Assembly: GCF_902506375.1 (NCBI RefSeq)
Contig: NZ_LR733284.1
Coordinates: forward strand, 1,848,059-1,912,058
Direction of reading: 5' to 3'
Length of the DNA stretch: 64,000 bases
Source of the DNA: Microbacterium sp. 8M
GTDB lineage: Bacteria > Actinomycetota > Actinomycetes > Actinomycetales > Microbacteriaceae
The stretch's first letter is position 1, and each line of letters opens with the position of its first letter. Positions 44,870-53,478 of this stretch are shown here, one piece after another. The notes beneath the pieces are model-generated. The model was not told the DNA's origin. It was given only the letters and a program-made list of their open reading frames with translations, and did no database searches. The translations under genes and the position numbers were made by a program.

Positions 44870-45990
44870 GCGCCGACCAGAACGACACGGCGGCGGCGGA
44901 CGACGCCGTCACCACCATCGCGGTCACGGGGACCACGCCGTACGACATCACGATCGGCAGGGACATCCTGGACCGCGTGTCCGCGGCGCTCGCACCCACG
45001 GTGCGCAAGGCGCTGGTCGTGCATCCCCCGACGCTGGCGGACCGCGCGGCCGAGCTGCGCGATCGCATGCTCGCCGACACGGCGAACGGCCCGCGGGAGG
45101 TGCTCCTGGCGGAGATCCCCGATGCGGAGCAGGCAAAGCGCATCGAGGTCGCCCAGTTCCTCTGGCAGATCATGGGACAGGCCGACTTCACCCGCACCGA
45201 TGCCGTCGTCGGCTACGGCGGAGGCGCTGTCACGGATCTGGCGGGCTTCGTCGCCGCGACCTGGCTGCGCGGCGTGCAGGTGGTCCAGGTCCCCACCACG
45301 GTGCTCGGACTGGTCGACGCCGCGGTCGGCGGCAAGACCGGCATCAACACCAACGAGGGCAAGAACCTCGTGGGCGCGTTCTGGGCGCCGCAGGCCGTGA
45401 TCGGCGATCTCGACCAGCTCTCCAGCCTGAGCCGGAACGAGGCGACCGCGGGCTTCGCGGAGGTGGTCAAGGCGGGCTTCATCTGGGCTCCGGAGATCCT
45501 CGACATCGTCGAGGCCGATCCTGAGCGCGCCGTCGATCCGCTCACCCCGGAGTTCCGCCGGGCGGTCGAGCTCGCGATCGGCATGAAGGCGGCCGTGGTC
45601 TCCGACGACTTCCGCGAGGCCGGCCAGCGCGAGATCCTCAACTACGGGCACACCCTCGGCCACGCGATCGAGCACGCCGAGCGCTACCGCTGGCGCCACG
45701 GCGCGGCGATCTCCGTGGGCATGCTGTTCGCGGCCGAGCTGTCGCGGCTGGCCGGCCGGCTGTCCGACGACGACGCGAACCGGCACCGCACGGTGCTGGA
45801 GTCGCTCGGCCTGCCCACGTCCTACCGCGGCGGGGCCTGGCCCACTCTGCTGTCCACGATGCAGCGCGACAAGAAGAGCCGCGGCGGCATGCTGCGCTTC
45901 ATCGTGCTGGACGGCATCGCCAGACCGACCGTGCTGCAGGCCCCGGACGAGTCGCTCCTGTTCGCGGCCTACCAGGAGGTCGCGGAGTGA
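44866..45990 (+). CDS. aroB: 3-Dehydroquinate synthase
   Basis: This 374-residue NAD- and metal-dependent enzyme catalyses the second step of the aromatic pathway. Signatures are VVGYGGGAVTDLAGFVAATW near 118, PTTVLGLVDAAVGGKTGIN near 143, GFAEVVKAGFIW near 200 with metal-binding Glu, and NYGHTLGHAIEH near 260 with metal-binding His. I use ATG 44866, which overlaps the aroK stop (ATGA) behind GAGGACGAGG; an earlier GTG at 44848 would add six residues. The stop overlaps the next start by 4 nt. Confidence 0.96.
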   Translation: MSADQNDTAAADDAVTTIAVTGTTPYDITIGRDILDRVSAALAPTVRKALVVHPPTLADRAAELRDRMLADTANGPREVLLAEIPDAEQAKRIEVAQFLWQIMGQADFTRTDAVVGYGGGAVTDLAGFVAATWLRGVQVVQVPTTVLGLVDAAVGGKTGINTNEGKNLVGAFWAPQAVIGDLDQLSSLSRNEATAGFAEVVKAGFIWAPEILDIVEADPERAVDPLTPEFRRAVELAIGMKAAVVSDDFREAGQREILNYGHTLGHAIEHAERYRWRHGAAISVGMLFAAELSRLAGRLSDDDANRHRTVLESLGLPTSYRGGAWPTLLSTMQRDKKSRGGMLRFIVLDGIARPTVLQAPDESLLFAAYQEVAE

Positions 45991-46508
45991 GCTTCACCGT
46001 GCGGCGGGTCGAGGCGGGCGAGTGGGAGCGCGTGCGCGAGCTGCGTCTGCGATCCCTGCAGGACCCGGTCGCGGCGCTGGCGTTCCTCGACACGTTCGAG
46101 AACGCCTCCGCGCAGCCGGACGAGTTCTGGCGGCAGCGCACGGCGAACGCGGCACCCGGCGGGCCGAACGCGCAGTACGTCGCGATCGCGGAGGACGGCG
46201 AGTGGTTCGGATCCGCGACGGTGATCCCGTCGCAGACCAGCGCAGGCCGCGCGACGGCTCTGGTCGTGGGCGTGTACGTCGCCGACGGGCACCGCGGGGC
46301 CGGAGTCATCGAGGTGCTGTTCGACGAGTGCGCGGCGTGGGCCGCGGATCACGGATACACCGAGCTCACCCTCGAGGTGCACGTGGACAACCACCGCGCG
46401 CAGGCCGCCTACGAGCGCTGCGGCTTCACCCGCACCGGTGAGATCACCGAGCTCGCGAACGGACGCGAATACGTGATGGCACGCCCGGTCGTGCCCGTCC
46501 TGCGCTGA
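45987..46508 (+). CDS. GNAT-family N-acetyltransferase
   Basis: This 173-residue acetyl-CoA-dependent acyltransferase has a GNAT fold. The acetyl-CoA pyrophosphate loop is seen in VADGHRGAGVIEVL near residue 95 (RxxGxG/A type). ELTLEVHVDNHRAQAAYERCGF near 125 is the typical beta5-alpha5 motif. It starts at GTG within the aroB stop (GTGA) and lies between aroB and aroQ, but the substrate cannot be read from the sequence. There is no obvious link to aromatic synthesis. Confidence 0.88.
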   Translation: MSFTVRRVEAGEWERVRELRLRSLQDPVAALAFLDTFENASAQPDEFWRQRTANAAPGGPNAQYVAIAEDGEWFGSATVIPSQTSAGRATALVVGVYVADGHRGAGVIEVLFDECAAWAADHGYTELTLEVHVDNHRAQAAYERCGFTRTGEITELANGREYVMARPVVPVLR

Positions 46509-46514
46509 TACCGT
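46509..46514 (+). promoter_or_regulatory. -10 box of a leaderless promoter (aroQ)
   Basis: TACCGT is followed by 6 nt and GTG 46521. It allows aroQ-efp-nusB to be transcribed apart from the upstream aro genes. Confidence 0.5.
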
Positions 46515-46520
46515 GAGCAC

Positions 46521-46979
46521 GTGACCACGCCCCGCCGCCTCCTGCTCGTCAACGGCCCCAACCTCAACCTCCTGGGCACGCGCGAGCCCGGGATCTACGG
46601 ATCCGCGACGCTCGCCGACGTGGAGCGGATCACCGCCGATGCGGCCGCCGCGTACGGCTTCGAGATCCGCGCCGTGCAGAGCAACCACGAGGGCGTGCTT
46701 CTGGATGCGATCCACGCCGCCCGCGAGGACTGCGCCGGCATCGTGATCAACGCGGGCGCCTACACGCACACCTCGGTCGCGCTGCGCGATGCGCTCACCG
46801 GGGTGGCGCTCCCGTTCGCCGAGGTGCACATCTCCGACGTGTACGCCCGCGAGGAGTTCCGCCATCACTCCTACCTGACCGACGTCGCCGCCGTGCACGT
46901 GGTCGGGGAGGGCGTGCACGGCTATGCGACAGCGACGCGCCGGCTGATCCTCGTGATCACCGGTCAGGCCGACGGCTGA
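46521..46979 (+). CDS. aroQ: 3-Dehydroquinate dehydratase, type II
   Basis: This 152-residue dodecameric enzyme dehydrates 3-dehydroquinate. [20 protein letters not shown] carries the catalytic Arg and Tyr. VQSNHEG is near 53. [17 protein letters not shown] near 75 binds substrate, and [17 protein letters not shown] near 94 contains the catalytic His. No other aromatic-pathway enzyme (aroA, aroF/G) is in the window. Confidence 0.96.
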   Translation: MTTPRRLLLVNGPNLNLLGTREPGIYGSATLADVERITADAAAAYGFEIRAVQSNHEGVLLDAIHAAREDCAGIVINAGAYTHTSVALRDALTGVALPFAEVHISDVYAREEFRHHSYLTDVAAVHVVGEGVHGYATATRRLILVITGQADG

Positions 46980-47028
46980 TCGCGGTCCGGGACGGACTGC
47001 TCCCACCGGCCGTCCGGCGGGCATCGCG

Positions 47029-47034
47029 TAAGAT
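47029..47034 (+). promoter_or_regulatory. -10 box for efp
   Basis: TAAGAT lies 51 nt before the efp ATG, giving a leader of about 45 nt without a strong Shine-Dalgarno. Confidence 0.4.
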
Positions 47035-47085
47035 GGGACGTCGGTCGATCGACCGCGCAGACTTCAGAACGGACTTCTCAGACCC

Positions 47086-47649
47086 ATGGCATCCACTGCA
47101 GACATCAAGAACGGCGTCGTCCTCTCCATCGACGGGCAGCTCTGGAACGTCATCGAGTTCCAGCACGTCAAGCCCGGCAAGGGCGGCGCGTTCGTCCGCA
47201 CCAAGCTGAAGAACGTCGTCAGCGGCAAGGTCGTCGACCGCACCTACAACGCCGGCGCCAAGGTCGACATCGAGAACGTGGACCGTCGCGACTTCACCTA
47301 CCTGTACACGGACGGCGACAACTTCGTGTTCATGGACCAGGAGGACTACGACCAGATCAACGTCCCCGCGGCCACCGTCGGCGACGCCAAGAACTTCATG
47401 CTGGAGAACCAGTCGGTCCAGATCGCGCTGAACAACGGCAACCCGCTGTACATCGAGCTGCCGGCCTCGGTCGTGCTCGAGGTGACCTACACCGAGCCCG
47501 GCCTGCAGGGCGACCGCTCCTCGGCCGGCACCAAGCCCGCGACCCTCGAGACCGGCTACGAGATCCAGGTCCCGCTGTTCCTCGAGACCGGCACCAAGGT
47601 CAAGGTCGACACGCGCACCGGCGGCTACCTCGGCCGCATCAACGACTGA
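47086..47649 (+). CDS. efp: Elongation factor P
   Basis: This 187-residue three-domain tRNA-mimic relieves ribosome stalling at polyproline stretches. It contains [19 protein letters not shown], with Lys at the tip loop (about residue 32) where many bacteria carry a modification, [19 protein letters not shown], and the C-terminal [11 protein letters not shown] consensus ending. The next gene, nusB, starts 3 nt after the stop. Confidence 0.97.
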   Translation: MASTADIKNGVVLSIDGQLWNVIEFQHVKPGKGGAFVRTKLKNVVSGKVVDRTYNAGAKVDIENVDRRDFTYLYTDGDNFVFMDQEDYDQINVPAATVGDAKNFMLENQSVQIALNNGNPLYIELPASVVLEVTYTEPGLQGDRSSAGTKPATLETGYEIQVPLFLETGTKVKVDTRTGGYLGRIND

Positions 47650-47652
47650 CGC

Positions 47653-48063
47653 GTGGGCGCCAGGACCAAGGCGCGCAAGCGCGCCCTCGACATCCTCTTC
47701 TCCGCCGACGTGCGCGGCGACGACCTCGCGGTGACGCTCGCCGCCGAGGCCAAGCGCGCCGCTGCGGAGCCCGCCCGTGAGGCCTCCTGGCTGTATGCGC
47801 GCGAGATCGTCGACGGGATCATCGATCAGCGCGACGAGATCGACGAGCAGATCACCACGCACAGCCGCGACTGGAAGCTGGACCGGATGCCGGCCGTGGA
47901 CCGGGCGCTGCTGCGCATCGGCGTGTGGGAGATCCTGCACAACGACGAGGTGCCGACCGCCGTCGCGATCGACGAGGCCGTGGAGCTCGCCAAGGAGTTC
48001 TCCACCGACGAGTCCGGCGCCTTCGTGCACGGCGTGCTGGCGCGCGTGGCCCGGTCGGCCTGA
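47653..48063 (+). CDS. nusB: Transcription antitermination factor NusB
   Basis: This 136-residue all-helical protein binds boxA RNA with S10 for rRNA antitermination. The conserved N-terminus is RTKARKRALDILFSADVRG. WKLDRMPAVDRALLRIGVWEIL is near 74, and TAVAIDEAVELAKEFSTDESGAFVHGVL near 98 is the family signature. The start is GTG 47653. efp-nusB is a common actinobacterial pair. Confidence 0.96.
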   Translation: MGARTKARKRALDILFSADVRGDDLAVTLAAEAKRAAAEPAREASWLYAREIVDGIIDQRDEIDEQITTHSRDWKLDRMPAVDRALLRIGVWEILHNDEVPTAVAIDEAVELAKEFSTDESGAFVHGVLARVARSA

Positions 48064-48082
48064 CCCGGCCGCGCCACGGTCG

Positions 48083-48134
48083 CTGAGCCCGTCGAAGCGC
48101 CCGGGCGCCGTCTCGGACCCTTCGACGAGCTCAG
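48083..48134. repeat. Inverted pair of the dispersed repeat, after nusB
   Basis: CTGAGCCCGTCGAAG (48083-48097) and CTTCGACGAGCTCAG (48120-48134) form 15-nt arms with one mismatch around a GC-rich 22-nt centre containing CCCGGGCG. It may also terminate the efp-nusB transcript. Same family as the arrays around the GIY-YIG gene. Confidence 0.8.
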
Positions 48135-48176
48135 GGGCCGGTGGCCGTGTCGGCGGCCGGGGCGAGGATGGAACCG

Positions 48177-51143
48177 ATGACCACCGCTGAGCCCGACGAC
48201 TGGCGCATCCTGCTGCCTTCCGCCATCACCGGCGGCACGCCGCTCGCGCTCGGCGTGGAGCTGCGCCGCCGCGACGTCGCGGACGCCCGCCACTGGGGCG
48301 CGCGCCCGCTGCGCACGGCGACCGCCCGCGATCTCGTGAAGGACCCCGGAGAGCTCTTCCTCGCCGTGCGTCCGCTGCGGCGCAACGACGCCGGCGACTC
48401 CTGGGTGCAGTCCGACGCGGACTGGGACGCGGTGCGCCGTCCGGGAACGCGTTTCCCGCCGGCCCAGTCGCGCTGGTTCGCCGACCTGCTCAGCATCTCC
48501 CGCGACTCGCTGCTGTCCGGAACGGCGGGGGACTGGCTGCTGCTGGATCCCGTGGCCTCGCCGCTGCTGTGGCCGCATCTGGCCACGGCCGCGGACGTCG
48601 GTGTCGCGCTGGTGCCGACGGAGCGCAGCACCCTGCTGCAGTGGACCGACCGGCTGCGCGTCCGCGTGGATCTTGACGGGACACGCGGGGGCGGCCTGAC
48701 CGTCGCCGCGGCGGTCGATCTGGACGGCGAGCCGCTCGAGGGGGCCGCCGTGCGGCCGATCGGATCCGGGGGCGTCTACGCGCACCGCGTGCTCGGCGCC
48801 GACATCCAGCTCGTGCTGGGCCCCGTCGTGCTCTCCGACAGTGCTCGGGCGCTGCTGGAAGCGCCCGGCGGCCTCTCGGTGGCGCCCGTGGACCGTGCCG
48901 CGTTCTTCCGCGAGGCCTACCCGCTGCTGCGGCGGTCCGCCGACATCCGGCCGGGCAAGGGCGTTACCCTGCCGGAGCCTCCGCGACCGGTGCCGACGCT
49001 CGTGCTGGACTTCCGCCCCGCCGACGTCGTGGCCTACGAGCTCTGCTGGGACTACCCCGGATACCGGCGCTTCCCGATGGACGAGCATGCGGCCGCCTCC
49101 GCGGTCCGCGACGCCGAGGCCGAGGCCGCGCGGCGGGACCAGGTCATGTCCGAGTGGACCTCGGTCACCGGGCTGCCCTTCACGCTCGGGGGAACGCTCC
49201 GCGACGCCGACGCCGCCGAGTTCGTCGCGGTCTTCGTCCCGGCCCTGGAGGAGCGCGGGATCGTCGTCGAGCGCACCGGGGCGCCCCGCGCGTACCCCGA
49301 GCTCACCGGGGACCCGGCGATCACGGTGAACGTCGTGGAGAGCACGGATCCGGACTGGTTCGACCTCGGATTCATCGTGCGCATCGACGGGCGCAGCATT
49401 CCGTTCGAACCGCTGTTCCGCGCACTCGCGCTGCGCCAGGGCAAGCTCAAGCTCCCCGACAACACCTGGTTCTCCCTCCGGCATCCGGCGTTCGACCGGC
49501 TCAAGGAGCTGCTCGACGAGGCCGCCGACCTCGAAGAATGGGAGGCCGGTCCGCGGATCCCGCGGACGCATCTCGCCCTGTGGGAGGACTTCGAGGACCT
49601 CGCCGACGAGACCGTCCCGGCGCAGACCTGGCGAGCCGCGGTGCAGAGCCTGCGCGCCGATCCCGGGCTGGACCCGGTCGCCGTGCCCGCGGCGATCACC
49701 GCACAGCTGCGCCCGTACCAGCACGAGGGCTTCACGCGCCTCGCACGCCTGTGGCAGCACCGGCTGGGCGGCATCCTCGCCGACGACATGGGACTCGGCA
49801 AGACGCTGCAGCTGCTCGCCCTGATCGCACACGCCGCTCAGGAGCCGACGCCGGACGTCACAGCGGAGCACGACCGCGCCCCCTGGCTCGTCGTCGCCCC
49901 GACCTCGGTGCTGCCGGTGTGGCAGCGCGAGGCGGAGCGGTTCGCGCCGAGCCTCCGGGTCGCGGTCGTCGACCGCACGCGTCACGCGCACGGGGTGGAG
50001 CTAGCGCCGCACATCGCCGGCGCCGATCTCGTGATCACCTCCTACACGCTGCTCCGCCTCGACGCGGAGGACTTCGCACGCCAGCGCTGGGCCGGCGTGG
50101 TGCTGGACGAGGCGCAGCACGTGAAGAACCCGGCCACCCGCCAGCACCAGGCGGTTGCGGCGCTCGACGCCCGGGCCGTGTACGCCGCCACCGGCACGCC
50201 CCTGGAGAACGGACTGGCCGAGCTGTGGGCCATCCTGAGCCTCACCTCTCCTGGCCTGTTCGCGTCGGCGCGGAAGTTCCGCGAGGACTTCATCCAGCCG
50301 ATCGAGCAGGGCAAGGTGCCCGAGAACGCCGAGGGCGCGCCGTACCGGCGGTCGCGGATCGAGCTGCTGCGCCGGCGGATCCGCCCGTTCCTCATCCGCC
50401 GCACCAAGGAGCTCGTCGCGCCCGAGCTGCCGGAGCGCCAGGAGCAGGTGCTGAGCGTCGAGCTGGGCCCCGCCCACCGGCACCGCTACGACACCGTGCT
50501 GCAGCGCGAGCGCCAGAAGATCCTCGGGCTGCTGCCCGACCTCGACCGGCAGCGCTTCATCGTCTTCCGCTCCCTCACGATGCTGCGGATGCTGAGCCTC
50601 GCACCGGGTCTCATCGACGGGGAGGACGCCGGGATCGCCTCCCGCAAGCTGGAGGAGCTGGCCGAGCGTCTGCTCGAGCTGCGCGCGGAGGGCCATCGGA
50701 CGCTCGTGTTCAGCCAGTTCACCTCATTCCTGGGCCTCGCCGCCGAACGTCTCCGCCGTGCCGGCCTGCGTGTGTCGTACCTGGACGGCTCGACGCGCGA
50801 CCGGGACCGGGTGGTGCAGGAGTTCCGCGAGGGCGACCAGGACGCGTTCCTGCTGAGCCTGAAGGCCGGCGGCACCGGGCTCACGCTCACCGAGGCCGAC
50901 TACGTCTTCCTGCTCGATCCGTGGTGGAACCCGGCGGCCGAGACGCAGGCAGCCGACCGCGCCCATCGGATCGGCCAGGAGAACCCGGTGTTCGTCTACC
51001 GCATGATCGCCGCAGGCACGATCGAGGAGAAGGTGCTCGCACTGCAGCAGCGCAAGGCCCGGCTGTTCTCCGCGGTCCTGGACGACGAGGACCTCTTCGC
51101 GCAGGCCCTCACCGCGGACGACATCCGCGAGCTCCTGAGCTGA
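48177..51143 (+). CDS. SNF2-family DEAD/DEAH-like helicase
   Basis: This 988-residue protein is a SWI2/SNF2 (superfamily 2) ATPase. The N-terminal half (1-500) is the SNF2-associated region typical of actinobacterial HepA-like proteins and lacks known catalytic motifs. Motor: Q-region LRPYQHEGFTRLARLWQ near 511, Walker A ILADDMGLGKTLQ near 532, motif II LDEAQHVKN near 641, ATGTPLENGLAELWAIL near 670, and helicase C motifs VFSQFTSFLG, SLKAGGTGLTLTEADYV and DRAHRIGQ near the end. Such enzymes translocate on duplex DNA or remodel protein-DNA complexes. ATG 48177 is preferred; the open frame continues upstream into repeat DNA. The function here is unknown beyond the family. Confidence 0.9.
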   Translation: MTTAEPDDWRILLPSAITGGTPLALGVELRRRDVADARHWGARPLRTATARDLVKDPGELFLAVRPLRRNDAGDSWVQSDADWDAVRRPGTRFPPAQSRWFADLLSISRDSLLSGTAGDWLLLDPVASPLLWPHLATAADVGVALVPTERSTLLQWTDRLRVRVDLDGTRGGGLTVAAAVDLDGEPLEGAAVRPIGSGGVYAHRVLGADIQLVLGPVVLSDSARALLEAPGGLSVAPVDRAAFFREAYPLLRRSADIRPGKGVTLPEPPRPVPTLVLDFRPADVVAYELCWDYPGYRRFPMDEHAAASAVRDAEAEAARRDQVMSEWTSVTGLPFTLGGTLRDADAAEFVAVFVPALEERGIVVERTGAPRAYPELTGDPAITVNVVESTDPDWFDLGFIVRIDGRSIPFEPLFRALALRQGKLKLPDNTWFSLRHPAFDRLKELLDEAADLEEWEAGPRIPRTHLALWEDFEDLADETVPAQTWRAAVQSLRADPGLDPVAVPAAITAQLRPYQHEGFTRLARLWQHRLGGILADDMGLGKTLQLLALIAHAAQEPTPDVTAEHDRAPWLVVAPTSVLPVWQREAERFAPSLRVAVVDRTRHAHGVELAPHIAGADLVITSYTLLRLDAEDFARQRWAGVVLDEAQHVKNPATRQHQAVAALDARAVYAATGTPLENGLAELWAILSLTSPGLFASARKFREDFIQPIEQGKVPENAEGAPYRRSRIELLRRRIRPFLIRRTKELVAPELPERQEQVLSVELGPAHRHRYDTVLQRERQKILGLLPDLDRQRFIVFRSLTMLRMLSLAPGLIDGEDAGIASRKLEELAERLLELRAEGHRTLVFSQFTSFLGLAAERLRRAGLRVSYLDGSTRDRDRVVQEFREGDQDAFLLSLKAGGTGLTLTEADYVFLLDPWWNPAAETQAADRAHRIGQENPVFVYRMIAAGTIEEKVLALQQRKARLFSAVLDDEDLFAQALTADDIRELLS

Positions 51144-51208
51144 GGCCGCGCGCCGCGGGATCCTGGTTATGCACGGGCCGTCTCCAGGCCGCCGCGACAT
51201 CGCCCCGG

Positions 51209-51214
51209 TAGGAT
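51209..51214 (+). promoter_or_regulatory. -10 box for the MBL-Rieske gene
   Basis: TAGGAT lies 26 nt before ATG 51241, and AGGAGGAG is 5 nt before that ATG, one of the strongest ribosome sites in the window. Confidence 0.45.
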
Positions 51215-51240
51215 CGACAGGTCCACACAGGAGGAGAAGC

Positions 51241-52830
51241 ATGCGGATCACGGGACTCGGACACGCCGGGATGTTCATCGAGACAGCCGGCGGGAACATC
51301 ATCTGCGACCCCGTGCTCGGCCCGTCGTTCTACGGCTCCTGGTTCCCGTTCCCCGACAACCGCGGGCTGGACTGGGAGCGCCTGGGCCGGGACGCCGACT
51401 TCCTGTACATCTCGCACCGGCACCGCGACCACTTCGACCCGCGCCTGCTCGAGCGCTACATCCGCAAGGACATCGAGGTGCTGCTGCCGGAGTACCCGAC
51501 GGACGACCTCGAGCAGGACCTCCGCGCCCTCGGCTACGACAACATCACGTACGCACCGGCCGGCGAGGTCATCGAGCGCGGCGTGCTCAAGGTCATGATC
51601 ACGCCGCTGCGCGCACCCAGCGACGGACCCATCGGCGACTCCTCCCTCAGCGTCGACGACGGCACCGGATCCGTGCTGAACCAGAACGACTCGCACCCCC
51701 TGGACCTCGAGAAGCTGATGGCCTTCGGCAAGCCGGACGCGTACTTCACCCAGGTCTCCGGCGCGATCTGGTGGCCCATGGTCTACGACCTGCCCCTCGA
51801 TGCCAAGCAGAACTTCGCGCGTCTCAAGCGCGAAGCGCAGAACAAGCGCGCGATGTACTACATCGAGAAGGTCGACGCGCCGCACGTCTTCCCGATGGCG
51901 GGACCGCCGATGTTCCTGCGCGACGAGCTGTTCGACTTCAACGGCACCGGCCGCAACGGCGAGTCGATCTTCACCGACCAGAAGCAGTTCCTCGCCCACA
52001 TGAACGAGCTCGCCCCCCAGTACGACGGGCACCTGTTCGTTCCCGGCACCGTCGTCACCCTCGAGGACCGCGCTCTCGTCTCCGTGGAGCAGACGCTGTA
52101 CTCCGAGGAGGAGCTGCACCACATCTTCGAGGAGAAGTGGGACTACCTCGAGGAGCAGCGCGCCGCCCGTCAGCAGGAGCTGCGTGACGAGGAGGCGCGC
52201 CGTGCGCCGATCCTGCCGCCCGAGGAGATGCTCGCCGCGATCAAGGCGTGGTGGGAGCCGCTGCTGAAGAAGTCCCGCACGATCCGCCTGGGCGTGGGCG
52301 GCAACGTCCGCTTCCGCATCGGCGAGCTGGACATGGTCGTCGACTTCCCCAAGGCGAAGGTGCGCGAGTATGCGGGGGAGGAGTGCATCTACTGGTACAC
52401 GATCCCGGCGGACCTCGTCTCCACGAACATCGCCGACCATGAGATCGACTGGTCCAACTCGATCTTCCTGTCCATGCAGTTCTCGGTTGGCCGCAGCGGC
52501 AAGTTCAACGAGTTCCTCACCACGTTCCTGAAGTGCCTCTCGGTCGACCGCATCGAGTACGTCGAGAACTGGTACCAGGAGCAGACCGATCAGACCGAGG
52601 ATGCGGAGATCGGCGAGTGGGTCGTGCAGCGACGCTGCCCGCATCTGCGCGCGGACCTCACCCGCACGGGCTCCGTGGATGAGGACGGCGTGCTGACCTG
52701 CAGCATGCACGACTGGAAGTGGGATCTGAAGACCGGCCGGTGCCTGTCCACGAGCGGGCACCCGATCCGCGCCTCGCGCATCATCGAGACCGGCCGCGCC
52801 GCCCGCGAGGCGCTGCAGTCCGCGGGCTGA
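51241..52830 (+). CDS. Metallo-beta-lactamase-fold protein with C-terminal Rieske [2Fe-2S] domain
   Basis: This 529-residue soluble protein has an MBL-fold half starting at residue 1 with ITGLGHAGMFIETAGG and the metal motif HRHRDH at 59-64. A middle part is rich in acidic and aromatic residues. A C-terminal Rieske domain follows with Cys466-x-His468 (CPH) and Cys487-x2-His490 (CSMH), the four ligands of a [2Fe-2S] cluster, then GRCLSTSGHPI. Fusion of an MBL fold and a Rieske cluster recalls CMP-sialic acid hydroxylase-type proteins, where the Rieske centre is N-terminal. The substrate here is unknown. It is monocistronic, with a strong ribosome site. Confidence 0.85.
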   Translation: MRITGLGHAGMFIETAGGNIICDPVLGPSFYGSWFPFPDNRGLDWERLGRDADFLYISHRHRDHFDPRLLERYIRKDIEVLLPEYPTDDLEQDLRALGYDNITYAPAGEVIERGVLKVMITPLRAPSDGPIGDSSLSVDDGTGSVLNQNDSHPLDLEKLMAFGKPDAYFTQVSGAIWWPMVYDLPLDAKQNFARLKREAQNKRAMYYIEKVDAPHVFPMAGPPMFLRDELFDFNGTGRNGESIFTDQKQFLAHMNELAPQYDGHLFVPGTVVTLEDRALVSVEQTLYSEEELHHIFEEKWDYLEEQRAARQQELRDEEARRAPILPPEEMLAAIKAWWEPLLKKSRTIRLGVGGNVRFRIGELDMVVDFPKAKVREYAGEECIYWYTIPADLVSTNIADHEIDWSNSIFLSMQFSVGRSGKFNEFLTTFLKCLSVDRIEYVENWYQEQTDQTEDAEIGEWVVQRRCPHLRADLTRTGSVDEDGVLTCSMHDWKWDLKTGRCLSTSGHPIRASRIIETGRAAREALQSAG

Positions 52831-52871
52831 GCGATCCCGACACGCGGTTCGGGCGGCCGGGGCCGCTCCGG

Positions 52872-52877
52872 TAGACT
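52872..52877 (+). promoter_or_regulatory. -10 box of the pyrimidine operon
   Basis: TAGACT lies 61 nt before the pyrR ATG, so transcription should start near 52884 and the leader is about 55 nt. Confidence 0.5.
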
Positions 52878-52899
52878 GGACGCACCGACAGAAGCAACC

Positions 52900-52926
52900 T
52901 TTAACACCGTCCCGTGAGGCGGAGAA
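52900..52926 (+). promoter_or_regulatory. PyrR-binding loop in the pyr leader
   Basis: TCCCGTGAGGC at 52910-52920 matches the UCCnGnGAGGY hairpin-loop consensus known for PyrR-binding RNA in Bacillus and mycobacteria. It lies just before the GGAGAAGGGAG ribosome-site region (52921-52931). No terminator is present in the leader, so PyrR-UMP probably blocks translation, as described for mycobacterial pyr leaders. Confidence 0.65.
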
Positions 52927-52938
52927 GGGAGCCGGCGA

Positions 52939-53478
52939 ATGAGCGCACGCATCGTGCTGCACGAAGCCGACATCAGGCGCGCCTTGACGCGCATCGCCCA
53001 CGAGATCCTCGAATCCAACCGGGGAGCTGCGGATCTGGTCCTCCTGGGCATCCCGACCCGCGGGGTCCCGCTCGCCGAGCGCCTCGCGCAGCTGATCAGC
53101 GAGATCGCACAGGTCGCCGTTCCGGTGGGAGCACTGGATGTGACGCTGTTCCGCGACGATCTCGCCAAGCACCCCACCCGGTCGCCGCACCGCACGGACA
53201 TCCCGGCCGGCGGCATCGACGGCAAGACCGTCGTCCTCGTCGACGACGTGCTGTTCTCCGGCCGCAGCATCCGCGCCGCGCTCGACGCGCTGCAGTCGAT
53301 CGGACGGCCCGCCGTGGTGCGGCTCGCGATCCTCGTCGACCGCGGCCACCGCGAGCTGCCGATCCGTCCCGACTTCGTCGGCAAGAACATCCCGTCCTCG
53401 CGCGCCGAGCGCGTGAACGTCCGCCTGCGCGAGGACGACGGCGAGGAGTACGTGTCGATCGAGGGGAGCGACGCATGA
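52939..53478 (+). CDS. pyrR: PyrR bifunctional pyr operon regulator/uracil phosphoribosyltransferase
   Basis: This 179-residue protein has the type I phosphoribosyltransferase fold. The PRPP-binding motif [13 protein letters not shown] is near residue 97. [14 protein letters not shown] is near 36, and [20 protein letters not shown] near 68 is typical of PyrR. It senses UMP/UTP by binding a conserved hairpin in pyr mRNA and can also make UMP from uracil. It is the first gene of an operon of at least eight overlapping genes. GAAGGGAG precedes the ATG. Confidence 0.96.
   Translation: MSARIVLHEADIRRALTRIAHEILESNRGAADLVLLGIPTRGVPLAERLAQLISEIAQVAVPVGALDVTLFRDDLAKHPTRSPHRTDIPAGGIDGKTVVLVDDVLFSGRSIRAALDALQSIGRPAVVRLAILVDRGHRELPIRPDFVGKNIPSSRAERVNVRLREDDGEEYVSIEGSDA

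Noticed and set aside
42505..45786. A 1093-codon minus-strand open frame opposite the aro genes
   Set aside because: Antisense artefact over aroE, aroC, aroK and aroB, all of which are certain.
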